The notes under the pieces: model-generated | What the model saw: the letters and a program-made list of their open reading frames with translations, nothing else | What the model was told of the DNA's origin: nothing | Database searches by the model: none | Assembly (NCBI RefSeq): GCF_019805165.1 | Contig: NZ_RWIJ01000006.1 | Location: 113,033-177,032, forward strand | DNA length: 64,000 bases | Direction: 5' to 3' | Source: Azospirillum sp. 412522 | GTDB taxonomy: Bacteria; Pseudomonadota; Alphaproteobacteria; Azospirillales; Azospirillaceae | Part shown: positions 37,488-46,316 of the stretch, one piece after another | How positions within the stretch are numbered: the stretch's first letter is position 1 | Layout of the letters: every line of letters starts with the position of its first letter | Program-made: the position numbers and the translations under genes

Positions 37488-38882
37488 ATGTCCGCGCGTG
37501 TCCTTGTCGTCGATGACGTTCTGCCGAATGTGAAGCTGCTCGCGGCAAAGCTGACGCGCGAGTACTTCAATGTTCTGACGGCCTTCAACGGACCCGACGC
37601 GCTGGAGATGGTGCGGAAGGAAGCGCCGGACATCGTCCTGCTGGACGTGATGATGCCGGGCATGGACGGCTTCGAGGTGTGCGAGAAGATCCGGTCCGAT
37701 CCCGCCACCATGCATATCCCCGTGGTGATGGTCACGGCGCTGTCGGACGTCGCCGACCGCGTCCGCGGGCTGGAGGCCGGAGCCGACGACTTCCTGACCA
37801 AGCCGGTGAACGACATCGCGCTGTTCGCGCGCGTCCGCTCGCTGGTGCGGCTGAAGATGATGATGGACGAATGGCGCCTGCGCGAAAGCACGTCGGGCCA
37901 GTTCGGCGTCATCGAGCGCAGCGGCACCATGCTGAGCGAATCCTTCGAGCGCGCCAGCGTGCTGGTGCTGGAGGACTCCGCCCTCGACCTGGAGAAGGTG
38001 ACGGAGACGCTGGAGCGCGACCACAACACGGTGATGGCCGCGGACACCTGCGCCAAGGCTCTGGAACGGGCGCTGGGCACGCCGCTCGATCTGGTGGTGG
38101 TCAGCCTGACCCTGCTGAACGAGGACGGGCTGCGGCTCTGCTCGCAGCTGCGCTCGCACGAGAGGACGCGGCAGGTGCCGATCCTGCTGATGGCGGACGA
38201 AGGCGACCTTGGGCAGGTGGCGAAGGGGCTGGAACTCGGCGCCAACGACTACGTCATCAAGCCGGTCGACCGGAACGAGCTGCTGGCCCGTGCCCGCACG
38301 CAGATCCGGCGCAAGCGCTATCAGGAACGGCTGCGCTCCAATTACGAGCAGAGCCTGTCGATGGCGCTGACCGACAGCCTGACCGGCGTCTTCAACCGCC
38401 GCTACGTCAACGCCCATCTGCCGCGGCTGCTGGAACGCGCCATCGACAGCCACAAGCCGGTGTCGGTGCTGATGTTCGACATCGACCATTTCAAGGTGGT
38501 CAACGACAGCTACGGCCACACCATCGGCGACGAGGTCCTGCGCGAGGTCTCCGCCCGTGCCAGCCGCAACCTGCGCACCTTCGACCTCGTCGCCCGGCTG
38601 GGGGGCGAGGAGTTCATCGTCATCCTGCCGGACACCGACGGGGAAGCCGCGCTGATCGTCGCCGAGCGCCTGCGCTCGCGCATCGCCGACACTCCTTTCG
38701 CCGTGTCGGCGGACCGCGGCGAGATCAACGTGACGGTGTCCATCGGCATTTCCATCGGCGGCCGGCTGGGCGACACGGCCGAAGGGCTGGTCCGCCGTGC
38801 CGACGAGGCGCTGTACGAGGCCAAGCGGTCGGGCCGCAACTGCGTCATCGCCGACGCGCGCGCCGACCAGATGGAGGGATAG
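37488..38882 (+). CDS. pleD: PleD-type response regulator diguanylate cyclase (REC-REC-GGDEF)
   Basis: 464 residues. The first receiver has Asp53 (IVLLDVMMPGMDG). The second receiver (about 155-285) has Ser in place of the phospho-acceptor (DLVVVSLTLL), as expected of the PleD adaptor domain used for dimerisation. The cyclase domain has GGEEF at 372-376 and I-site RTFD at 363-366. It makes cyclic-di-GMP when phosphorylated; in Caulobacter this drives flagellar ejection and stalk formation. The ATG is preceded by only a weak site, so coupling to divK is likely. Confidence 0.95.
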   Translation: MSARVLVVDDVLPNVKLLAAKLTREYFNVLTAFNGPDALEMVRKEAPDIVLLDVMMPGMDGFEVCEKIRSDPATMHIPVVMVTALSDVADRVRGLEAGADDFLTKPVNDIALFARVRSLVRLKMMMDEWRLRESTSGQFGVIERSGTMLSESFERASVLVLEDSALDLEKVTETLERDHNTVMAADTCAKALERALGTPLDLVVVSLTLLNEDGLRLCSQLRSHERTRQVPILLMADEGDLGQVAKGLELGANDYVIKPVDRNELLARARTQIRRKRYQERLRSNYEQSLSMALTDSLTGVFNRRYVNAHLPRLLERAIDSHKPVSVLMFDIDHFKVVNDSYGHTIGDEVLREVSARASRNLRTFDLVARLGGEEFIVILPDTDGEAALIVAERLRSRIADTPFAVSADRGEINVTVSIGISIGGRLGDTAEGLVRRADEALYEAKRSGRNCVIADARADQMEG

Positions 38883-38999
38883 GGGCAGGGGCTGGAACAG
38901 GGGCTGAGGCTGGGGTTTCCGCCTGCCCCCCTTGCCGTCCATGCCGCACCGCACCATCTGCCAAAGCCGTTCCTTACCACCGGCAACCATGGGGACCCG

Positions 39000-39665
39000 A
39001 TGCTCGCCACCGCCAGCGGCGCCATCACCCATCTGGGCAGCAGCAGCCTTCTCGTTCCGCTTTCCGCCCTCTATGCGACCGCCCTGTGGCGGCACCATTC
39101 GGCGCCGCTGGCGCTGCGCTGGCTGCTGGCGCTGGCGCTCTGCCTGGGCGCCATGGTGGTGCTCAAGCTGATCGGGCATGGCTGCGGCCTGCCGGATTTT
39201 CCGCTGTTCCCGTCGCTGTTCGCCGGCGACCGCTTCATCAGCCCCAGCGGCCATGCCGCCTTCTCCGCCGTCTTCTACGGTTCGGTGTCGGCGCTGGCCG
39301 CGCGCAGCGCCGGATCGCGCTGGCTCCGTGTCGGCCTGCCGCTGGCGGCGGTGGCGCTGGTGCTGGCCATCGGCGCCTCGCGCGTCGCCGTCTCGGCCCA
39401 TTCGGGGGCGGAGGTGGTGGCCGGGCTGATGATCGGCGGCCTGTCGGTCCTGCTGTTCCTGTGGAGCAGCCGCAAGGATGGAGCGCCGCGGCTCCGCCCC
39501 TCGCCCTGGCTGGCCGGCGCGATGGTGCTGGGGTTGGCTCTTTTGGTCCATGCCGGCGACCCGTCCTTCGTCGAGGGGACGATCCGCTGGGCCGCCCATC
39601 GGCTCGACAGCGGGGCGAGCCTGTGCGAGCTGGCCGGCCGGGTGTTCCCCGGCACCCGCGGATAG
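39000..39665 (+). CDS. PAP2-family membrane phosphatase
   Basis: 221 residues with about six membrane segments. The phosphatase motifs are SPSGHAAFSAV (PSGH 82-85) and SRVAVSAHSGAE (127-138). The final acidic residue of the last motif is Glu138 where Asp is usual, and the first motif (K...RP) is not clear, so catalytic competence should not be assumed. Likely acts on lipid phosphates or undecaprenyl pyrophosphate. It follows pleD by 117 bp. Confidence 0.82.
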   Translation: MLATASGAITHLGSSSLLVPLSALYATALWRHHSAPLALRWLLALALCLGAMVVLKLIGHGCGLPDFPLFPSLFAGDRFISPSGHAAFSAVFYGSVSALAARSAGSRWLRVGLPLAAVALVLAIGASRVAVSAHSGAEVVAGLMIGGLSVLLFLWSSRKDGAPRLRPSPWLAGAMVLGLALLVHAGDPSFVEGTIRWAAHRLDSGASLCELAGRVFPGTRG

Positions 39666-39875
39666 CCCGCCCGCGGATAACCCACCAACCGGGGTGAAGC
39701 CGGCGGCATCCTGTGCTATGACGGACGGCCGTGCACGGCTCCGCCCATCCGGCACCGCTCGCGTCACGGTTCGAGCCAAAGCCTTGCGTTGCGTCGCGCA
39801 AGGCCCTATACCGACGCCCCGTTTCCGTTCCGTTCGCTCCTTCGCCCCGCTCTCCTCAGGTCACCTCCGCACCGC

Positions 39876-42800
39876 ATGTCGCTCTTCGATGCCTTGCCGC
39901 GTGGTCCCTCGTCGGGCGGCGCCGCCGTCCCCTTCGGTCAGGAGGACCTGACGCGCGTCTTCGATGCCAAGACGCTGCAGCGTGGCCGCACGCTGATGAT
40001 GACGGGCGCGGTGACGCTGGCCCCGCCCGGCGGCGACCGGATCGAGGCCGAGGTCAGCGACCTCGGGCGCCGGCTGGCGGTGACGGTGACCCCGGTGCAG
40101 GGCAAGCGCAGCGTGGTTCTCGACCGCACCTGTTCCTGTGGCCGCAACGCCTGCGCCCATATGGCGGCGGCGGCGATGCTGGCGCTGGAAAGCCGGCCGG
40201 AATGGCGCCGCGCTTCGCTGTTCGACGTGGCCGACGTGAAGGCGCCGCTGGTGCCGCCGCCGACTCCTCAGCCGGGCCTTCCGCCGGCACCCGTTGCGGT
40301 TCCGCCTGTGGCGGCCGCATCCCCGCCGCCCACGGCCCCCAAGCCGCCGCTGACCCTGGTCCGCCCGCCGGTCCCGCCGCCCATCCGCAGCGTGGCGCCG
40401 GCCCCTCCGCCACCTCCGCTCCCGGCGCCGAAGCCGGATCCGGCGCGCAGCCTGCGCTGGACGCTGGAACCGGGGCAGGGCGACGTCGCCTGCTACATCC
40501 TGGTGGAATTCGTGGCCGAGGGGTCGGCCGATGCCAGCCCGGCCACGCCGCGCGACGTGCTGGCGAAGGCGCCGCGCTCGCTGGACGGCGACGCCGACCG
40601 CGCCATCGCCCGGCTGCTCGGCGGCGGCGGAACCGAACGCACCCCCATCGCCAAGAGCCGGGGGGAGGCGGTCGACCGCCTGCTGCGCCGCCTGCTCTCC
40701 ACCGGCCGTCTGCGCTGGCGCGACGGCACCCCGCTGGCCGAGGCGCCGGGCCGCACCGTCCGCGCCTTCCGCGACCCCGCCACCCGCAAGCTGCGCCCGA
40801 CCGGCCTGCCCGAACGCAGCGTGCTGGTGAAGGGGCAGTCCTATTGGTGCGTCGACAGCGCCACCGGCACCGTCTTCCCGGTCGATCTCCAGGTGGTCGA
40901 GGTGCCCAAGGCCAAGCCGGTCCCGGCCGCTCCGCCACCGCCACCGGTGCCGTCAAAGACCAATCCGTCGCGCCTGTTCGGCCCGTCGCGCAGCGCTGTC
41001 GCGTCGATGCCGCGCATCACTGCGCCACCTCCATCCATTTCGACGCCCGGCTTCCGCGACACCGTCATTCCCGGCGTGCGCAGCGGCGCCGCCGACGCCG
41101 CGGCCATCGTCGAGCGGTCGCCGCGCATCATCGCCCGGCTGGGCCGCGTGGTGACGCCGGCCGATGGCTTGGTCGATGTGCTGCGCCTGTCCTTCGACTA
41201 TGGCGAGTCCGGCCTTGCGGTGGAGATCGAACCCGACGACCAGCGCCAGTTCGCCCGCTACGAGGACGATTTCGGCGACGTCACTTTCGTCCGCCGCGAC
41301 AAGTCCGACGAGCAGGCCGCGCTGGACCGGCTGTCCGGCCTCGGCTTCGCCCAGGCGCGGATCGAGCCGCCCAAGGGCGCGCTGAACGCCCGCGGTTCGC
41401 GCGTCCATTGGCTGACCGGCCGCGACGTCGAGGAGCGCTGGCAGCATTTCCTGACCAACGAGGTCCCCGCCCTGACCAAGGCCGGCTGGGTCGTGGAGGT
41501 CGGCGCCGATTTCGGCACCAGGGTGATCGAGCCGGGCGCCGAGGTGGAGGTCGCTGTCCGCGATGCCGGCGACGGTTGGTTCGACCTGGATGTCGGCGTC
41601 GAGATCGACGGCGAGCGTCAGCCGCTGCTGCCCATCCTCGCCCGTCTGGTGGAGAAGGGCGGGCTGTCGAGCACCCGCGTCATCGACGGCCGCGCCCACA
41701 TCGTTCTCGACGACGGCAATGTCCTGGCCCTGCCGGCCGAGCGCATCGAGCGGCTGCTGAGCGTGCTCGAAGCCATGCTGGACAGCGGGCGCAGCAGCGG
41801 CGACCGGCTGAAGGTGCCGCTGGCCGAGGCCGACTCGCTGCTGGACATCGACGACCTGATCGCCCGGCGCGGCGACGAGACGGCGCAGATCGACGGCTAT
41901 CTCCAGCGCCTGCGCGCCGACGAGATGCCGGGCGACATGACCCCGCCGCCGGGCTTCAAGGGCGAGCTGCGCGACTATCAGCGCGCCGGCCTCGCCTGGA
42001 TGCAGAGCCTGCGCGCCAACAATGTCGCCGGCATCCTGGCCGACGACATGGGGCTGGGCAAGACCGCGCAGACGCTCGCCCATATCGCCATGGAGGAGCA
42101 TGAGGGCCGGCTGACCGAACCCTGTCTGGTGGTGGTGCCGACCAGCCTCGTGCCGAACTGGGTGGCGGAATCGGAACGCTTCACCCCGCACCTGCGCGTC
42201 GTGGTGCTGCATGGCGTCGACCGCCACGGCAAACTGTCGGAGATCGACCGCGCCCACATCGTCGTGACCACCTATGGCGTGGTGGCGCGCGACATCGACC
42301 TGCTGAAGCGCCTGACCTGGCACATGATCGTCCTGGACGAGGCGCAGGCGATCAAGAACCCCGACGGCAAGGCGACCCGCGCGGTCGCGGCCCTGCCGGC
42401 GCGGCACCGGCTCTGCCTGTCCGGCACGCCGGTGGAGAACAATCTGGGCGAGCTGTGGAGCCAGTTCGCCTTCCTGATGCCGGGCCTGCTGGGCGACCGC
42501 AAGGATTTCGGCAAGCGCTACCGCGTGCCGATCGAGAAGCGCGGCGACAACACCCGCGCCAACCTGCTGATGCGCCGCATCCGCCCCTTCCTGCTCCGCC
42601 GGACCAAGGAGGCGGTGGCGAAGGAACTGCCGCCGAAGACCGAGGTGGTGGTGCGCATCGACCTGGAGCGCGACCAGCGCGACCTCTACGAGACCATCCG
42701 CCTGTCGGTGAACGAGACGGTGCGCGCGGCGCTGGCCGCCAGCGGCAAGGGGCTGGGGCAGAACGCCATCGCGGTGATCGACGCGCTGTTGAAGCTGCGG

Positions 42801-43385
42801 CAGGTCTGCTGCGACCCGCGCCTGCTGAAGTCCATCGCGGCCCTGGGCGGCAAGGCGCGGCCGAGCGCCAAGCTGGACGCCCTGACCGGGATGGTGAAGG
42901 AGATGGTGCCGGAAGGCCGGCGCATCCTGATCTTCTCGCAGTTCACCACCATGCTCGACCTGATCAAGCTGGAGCTGGAGAAGGCCGCCATCCCCTATGT
43001 CGAGCTGACCGGCCGCACGCTGGACCGCGCCGAGCCGGTGAACCGATTCCAGAACCGCGAGGTTCCGGTCTTCCTCATCAGCCTGAAGGCCGGCGGCCGC
43101 GGCCTGAACCTGACCGCCGCCGACACGGTGATCCACTACGATCCCTGGTGGAATCCGGCCGCCGAGGATCAGGCGACCGACCGCGCCTATCGCATCGGCC
43201 AGGACAAGCCGGTCTTCGTCTACAAACTGATCGCCGCCAATACGGTGGAGGAACGCATCCTCGACCTCCAGCGCCGCAAGGGCAGCCTGTCCGACGCCAC
43301 CATCGAAGGCAAGGGGCTGGTCAGCGCGCTCGACGGCGGCGACATCGACTACCTGCTCGGCGACGGGGACGGCGACGAGGAGTAG
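39876..43385 (+). CDS. Large SWIM zinc-finger / SNF2-family DNA translocase
   Basis: 1169 residues. In order: SWIM zinc finger with C86, C88, C93, H95 (CSCGRNACAH); a proline-rich linker (about 125-200); an unrecognised central region of about 450 residues; then the SNF2 ATPase with DDMGLGKT (Lys729) and DEAQ at 821-824; and the helicase C-terminal domain ending in TAADTVIHYDPWWNP and QATDRAYRIGQDKPV. Bacterial SWIM-SNF2 proteins are thought to move on DNA or displace RNA polymerase, as RapA does; the exact task is unknown. No methyltransferase or nuclease gene lies beside it, which argues against a defence operon. Confidence 0.93.
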   Translation: MSLFDALPRGPSSGGAAVPFGQEDLTRVFDAKTLQRGRTLMMTGAVTLAPPGGDRIEAEVSDLGRRLAVTVTPVQGKRSVVLDRTCSCGRNACAHMAAAAMLALESRPEWRRASLFDVADVKAPLVPPPTPQPGLPPAPVAVPPVAAASPPPTAPKPPLTLVRPPVPPPIRSVAPAPPPPPLPAPKPDPARSLRWTLEPGQGDVACYILVEFVAEGSADASPATPRDVLAKAPRSLDGDADRAIARLLGGGGTERTPIAKSRGEAVDRLLRRLLSTGRLRWRDGTPLAEAPGRTVRAFRDPATRKLRPTGLPERSVLVKGQSYWCVDSATGTVFPVDLQVVEVPKAKPVPAAPPPPPVPSKTNPSRLFGPSRSAVASMPRITAPPPSISTPGFRDTVIPGVRSGAADAAAIVERSPRIIARLGRVVTPADGLVDVLRLSFDYGESGLAVEIEPDDQRQFARYEDDFGDVTFVRRDKSDEQAALDRLSGLGFAQARIEPPKGALNARGSRVHWLTGRDVEERWQHFLTNEVPALTKAGWVVEVGADFGTRVIEPGAEVEVAVRDAGDGWFDLDVGVEIDGERQPLLPILARLVEKGGLSSTRVIDGRAHIVLDDGNVLALPAERIERLLSVLEAMLDSGRSSGDRLKVPLAEADSLLDIDDLIARRGDETAQIDGYLQRLRADEMPGDMTPPPGFKGELRDYQRAGLAWMQSLRANNVAGILADDMGLGKTAQTLAHIAMEEHEGRLTEPCLVVVPTSLVPNWVAESERFTPHLRVVVLHGVDRHGKLSEIDRAHIVVTTYGVVARDIDLLKRLTWHMIVLDEAQAIKNPDGKATRAVAALPARHRLCLSGTPVENNLGELWSQFAFLMPGLLGDRKDFGKRYRVPIEKRGDNTRANLLMRRIRPFLLRRTKEAVAKELPPKTEVVVRIDLERDQRDLYETIRLSVNETVRAALAASGKGLGQNAIAVIDALLKLRQVCCDPRLLKSIAALGGKARPSAKLDALTGMVKEMVPEGRRILIFSQFTTMLDLIKLELEKAAIPYVELTGRTLDRAEPVNRFQNREVPVFLISLKAGGRGLNLTAADTVIHYDPWWNPAAEDQATDRAYRIGQDKPVFVYKLIAANTVEERILDLQRRKGSLSDATIEGKGLVSALDGGDIDYLLGDGDGDEE

Positions 43386-43624
43386 GGGGGTGTGTTCCCT
43401 CTGCCGGGGCGGGAGAGGGCTGTTCCCGCCGGTTTGCGCCGTTTGCGATAAAAATCTACTAATTTAAAAGACTTTAAACGCCTTCCCACAAATTTATCTG
43501 TTGAGATCTGCTGTGGCCTGTCGTCTCATTCTCTCTGCCTTGCAGGTTCCTCGTGTTACCCGCTGGCGGGGCGCGTTAAGCTGCCCGCGGTGCACAACCG
43601 AAGAAGCACGGGAGGACAACGACC
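43386..43624. promoter_or_regulatory. Intergenic region with AT-rich block before enoyl-CoA hydratase
   Basis: A sharply AT-rich 60 bp (43441-43500) contains two TTTAAA palindromes 10 bp apart (43463 and 43473). This may be an UP-like or operator region for the gene at 43625. No firm promoter assignment is possible. Confidence 0.35.
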
Positions 43625-44443
43625 ATGAGCGCCGCGGTTTCCACACACGAACCCCATGCCCGGCAGGATGCTCCGCTGGTCCTGCGCGAGGACCGTGACG
43701 GGGTCGCCACGCTGACGTTGAACCGGCCGAAAGCGCGCAACGCGCTGTCGGTCGGGCTGATGGCGGCGCTGCAGGATGAACTGGACGCCATCGACGGCGA
43801 CCGGTCCGTGCGCGCCGTGGTGCTGGCCGGGGCCGGTGGGGTGTTCTGCGCCGGGCACGACCTGAAGGAGATGCGCGCCGCCCCGTCGCGGGAGCTGTAC
43901 GAGGCGCTGTTCACCCAATGCTCGCGCCTGATGCTGACGATCAACCGCATCCGCCAGCCGGTGATCGCCAAGGTGCGCGGCGTGGCGACGGCCGCCGGCT
44001 GCCAGCTGGTGGCGACCTGCGACCTCGCCTATTGCGAGGAGGGGGCGCGCTTCGCCACGCCGGGCGTGAACATCGGACTGTTCTGCTCGACGCCGATGGT
44101 GGCGCTGACCCGCGCGGTCGGACGCAAGGCGGCGATGGAGATGCTGCTGCTCGGCGACCTGATCGACGCGGAGGAGGCCGAGCGCATCGGCCTCGTCAAC
44201 CGCGCGGTGCCTGCCGACCAGCTTGACGAGGTGGTGGACGGCGTCGCCGCCAGGATCGCGTCGAAGTCGCCGCTGACGCTCGCCACCGGCAAGGAGGCCT
44301 TCTATCGCCAGATCGATCTGGACATGGAGGGCGCCTATGCCTACGCCGCCAGGGTGATGACCGAGAACATGATGGCGGAGGACGCCGCCGAGGGCATCGA
44401 CGCCTTCCTGGGAAAGCGCGCGCCGGTGTGGTGCGGCCGATGA
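43625..44443 (+). CDS. Enoyl-CoA hydratase/isomerase family protein
   Basis: 272-residue crotonase-fold enzyme. The oxyanion-hole segments are AGAGGVFCAGHDLKEM and the Gly-rich GVATAAGCQLVATCDLA. FATPGVNIGLFCSTPMVALTRAVGRK is typical of the group. Substrate cannot be fixed; it may be an ECHDC3-type hydratase. GGGAGG precedes the ATG. Its stop overlaps the ATG of the CoA-binding protein gene (ATGA). Confidence 0.9.
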   Translation: MSAAVSTHEPHARQDAPLVLREDRDGVATLTLNRPKARNALSVGLMAALQDELDAIDGDRSVRAVVLAGAGGVFCAGHDLKEMRAAPSRELYEALFTQCSRLMLTINRIRQPVIAKVRGVATAAGCQLVATCDLAYCEEGARFATPGVNIGLFCSTPMVALTRAVGRKAAMEMLLLGDLIDAEEAERIGLVNRAVPADQLDEVVDGVAARIASKSPLTLATGKEAFYRQIDLDMEGAYAYAARVMTENMMAEDAAEGIDAFLGKRAPVWCGR

Positions 44444-44976
44444 CCGACCTGAAGACGACCGCGTCCGGAATCACGGAACCGGCGGATTATACCGACGACT
44501 TCCTGCGCGGCGTGCTGGACGGCGTGAAGAGCATCGCCGTGGTCGGCGCCAGCGCCGATCCGGTGAAGGCCAGCTTCTTCGTCATGAAGTATCTGCGCGA
44601 CAAGGGCTACACCGTCATCCCGGTGAACCCGAAGATGGCCGGCCAGACAATCCTCGGGCTTCCCGTCTATGCCAGCCTCAAGGATCTGCCGGAGCCGCCG
44701 GACATGGTGGACATCTTCCGCAACGCCGCCGCGGCCGGCGGGGTGACGGACGAGGCCATCGCGGCGGGGGCCAAGGTGGTGTGGATGCAGCTCGGCGTCC
44801 GCAACGACGAGGCGGCGGCCCGGGCCCAGGCGGCCGGCCTGACCGTGGTGATGGACCGCTGCCCCAAGATGGAAATCCAGCGCCTGTTCGGCGAGATCGG
44901 CCGGATCGGGGTCAATTCCAATGTGCTGGTGACGCGCCGCAGGGCGCCGACGAAATCGTTCAAAAAGCTGATCTGA
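44440..44976 (+). CDS. CoA-binding domain protein (YccU type)
   Basis: 178 residues. A Rossmann-like CoA-binding fold with SIAVVGASADPVKASFFVMK, GYTVIPVNPKMAGQTILG, and DMVDIFRNAAAAGG, ending CPKMEIQRLFGEIG. Such proteins bind CoA or acyl-CoA; the reaction is unknown. I chose ATG 44440, overlapping the upstream stop, over the in-frame GTG at 44428. It probably belongs to an operon with the genes on both sides. Confidence 0.9.
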   Translation: MTDLKTTASGITEPADYTDDFLRGVLDGVKSIAVVGASADPVKASFFVMKYLRDKGYTVIPVNPKMAGQTILGLPVYASLKDLPEPPDMVDIFRNAAAAGGVTDEAIAAGAKVVWMQLGVRNDEAAARAQAAGLTVVMDRCPKMEIQRLFGEIGRIGVNSNVLVTRRRAPTKSFKKLI

Positions 44977-44997
44977 AAAAATGGGGGAATCACACAG

Positions 44998-46293
44998 ATG
45001 ACTGAGCAGAAGAGCTTCGGCTTCGAGACCCGCGCCATCCATGCCGGCGCCGCTCCCGACCCGGCGACCGGCGCCCGCCAGACGCCGATCTACCAGACCA
45101 CCAGCTTCGTCTTCGAGGATGTCGATGACGCCGCCTCGCTGTTCAACCTGCAGAAGGTCGGCTTCATCTATTCCCGCCTGACCAACCCGACGGTGGCGGT
45201 TCTGGAAGAACGTCTCGCCAACCTGGAAGGCGGCGCCGGCGCCACCGCGACCTCGTCGGGCCATGCCGCCCAGCTGCTGGCGCTGTTCCCGCTGATGGCG
45301 CCCGGCGACCACATCGTCGCCTCGAAGAAGCTCTATGGCGGCTCGCTGAACCAGCTCGGCATCAGCTTCCCGCGCGCCTTCGGCTGGGAACCCACCTTCG
45401 TCGACACCGACGACGTGAACACCGTCAAGGCGGCGCTGACCGGGAAGACCAAGGCGATCTTCGTCGAGAGCCTCGCCAACCCCGGCGGCGTGGTGACCGA
45501 CATCGAGGCCATCGCAAAGATCGCCGACGAGGCCGGCATCCCGCTGATCGTCGACAACACGCTGGCGACGCCCTACCTGATCAACCCGATCCAGTGGGGC
45601 GCCACGCTGGTGGTGCATTCGACCACCAAGTTCCTGTCCGGCAACGGCACCTCGGTCGGCGGCGTGGTGGTGGACAGCGGCAAGTTCGACTGGAGCAAGT
45701 CCGGCAAGTTCCCGGCGCTGAGCGAACCGGATCCCGGTTATCATGGGCTGCGCTTCCACGAGACCTTCGGCCATCTCGCCTTCACCATCCACGGCCATGC
45801 CGTCGGCCTGCGCGACCTGGGGCCGAGCCAGGCGCCGATGAACGCCTTCCTGACGCTGAACGGCATCGAGACGCTGCCGCTGCGCATGCAGCGCCACGCC
45901 GACAGCGCGCTGAAGGTGGCGCGGTTCCTGGAGAGCCATCCGGCGGTCGGCTGGGTCAGCTATGCCGGACTCGAATCGTCCAAGTACCGCGCCCTGGCGG
46001 AGAAGTACCTGCCGCGCGGCGCCGGTGCGGTGCTGACCTTCGGCGTCAAGGGCGGCTTCGAGGCCGGGGTGAAGGTGGTGGAGAGCGTCGAGCTGTTCAG
46101 CCACCTCGCCAACATCGGCGACGCGCGCTCGCTGATCATCCACCCGTCCTCGACCACCCACCGTCAGCTGTCGGCGGAGGCCCAGGCCTCGGCCGGCGCC
46201 GGCCCCGACGTCATCCGCCTGTCCATCGGGCTGGAGACGCCGGAGGACATCATCGCCGACCTCGATCAGGCGTTGAACAAGACGCTGGGGTAA
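44998..46293 (+). CDS. metY: O-acetylhomoserine (thiol)-lyase, Cys/Met-metabolism PLP enzyme
   Basis: 431 residues. PLP-dependent enzyme making homocysteine from O-acetyl- or O-succinylhomoserine. The N-terminal FETRAIHAGAAPDPATGARQ, YSRLTNPTVAVLEERL, and Schiff-base Lys211 in HSTTKFLSGNGT are the family signature; length near 430 fits MetY. GGGGGA lies before the ATG, 21 bp after the CoA-binding gene. That gap is too small for a SAM riboswitch, so regulation would act at the operon promoter. Confidence 0.92.
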   Translation: MTEQKSFGFETRAIHAGAAPDPATGARQTPIYQTTSFVFEDVDDAASLFNLQKVGFIYSRLTNPTVAVLEERLANLEGGAGATATSSGHAAQLLALFPLMAPGDHIVASKKLYGGSLNQLGISFPRAFGWEPTFVDTDDVNTVKAALTGKTKAIFVESLANPGGVVTDIEAIAKIADEAGIPLIVDNTLATPYLINPIQWGATLVVHSTTKFLSGNGTSVGGVVVDSGKFDWSKSGKFPALSEPDPGYHGLRFHETFGHLAFTIHGHAVGLRDLGPSQAPMNAFLTLNGIETLPLRMQRHADSALKVARFLESHPAVGWVSYAGLESSKYRALAEKYLPRGAGAVLTFGVKGGFEAGVKVVESVELFSHLANIGDARSLIIHPSSTTHRQLSAEAQASAGAGPDVIRLSIGLETPEDIIADLDQALNKTLG

Positions 46294-46316
46294 GGTGTGG
46301 GGAAGTCGGCGGCGGG

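Noticed and set aside
39876..43385. Defence-island helicase
   Set aside because: No methyltransferase, nuclease or phospholipase-type partner lies next to it; the neighbours are metabolic and signalling genes.
44977..44997. SAM riboswitch before metY
   Set aside because: The gap to the upstream gene is only 21 bp, too short for any known SAM riboswitch.
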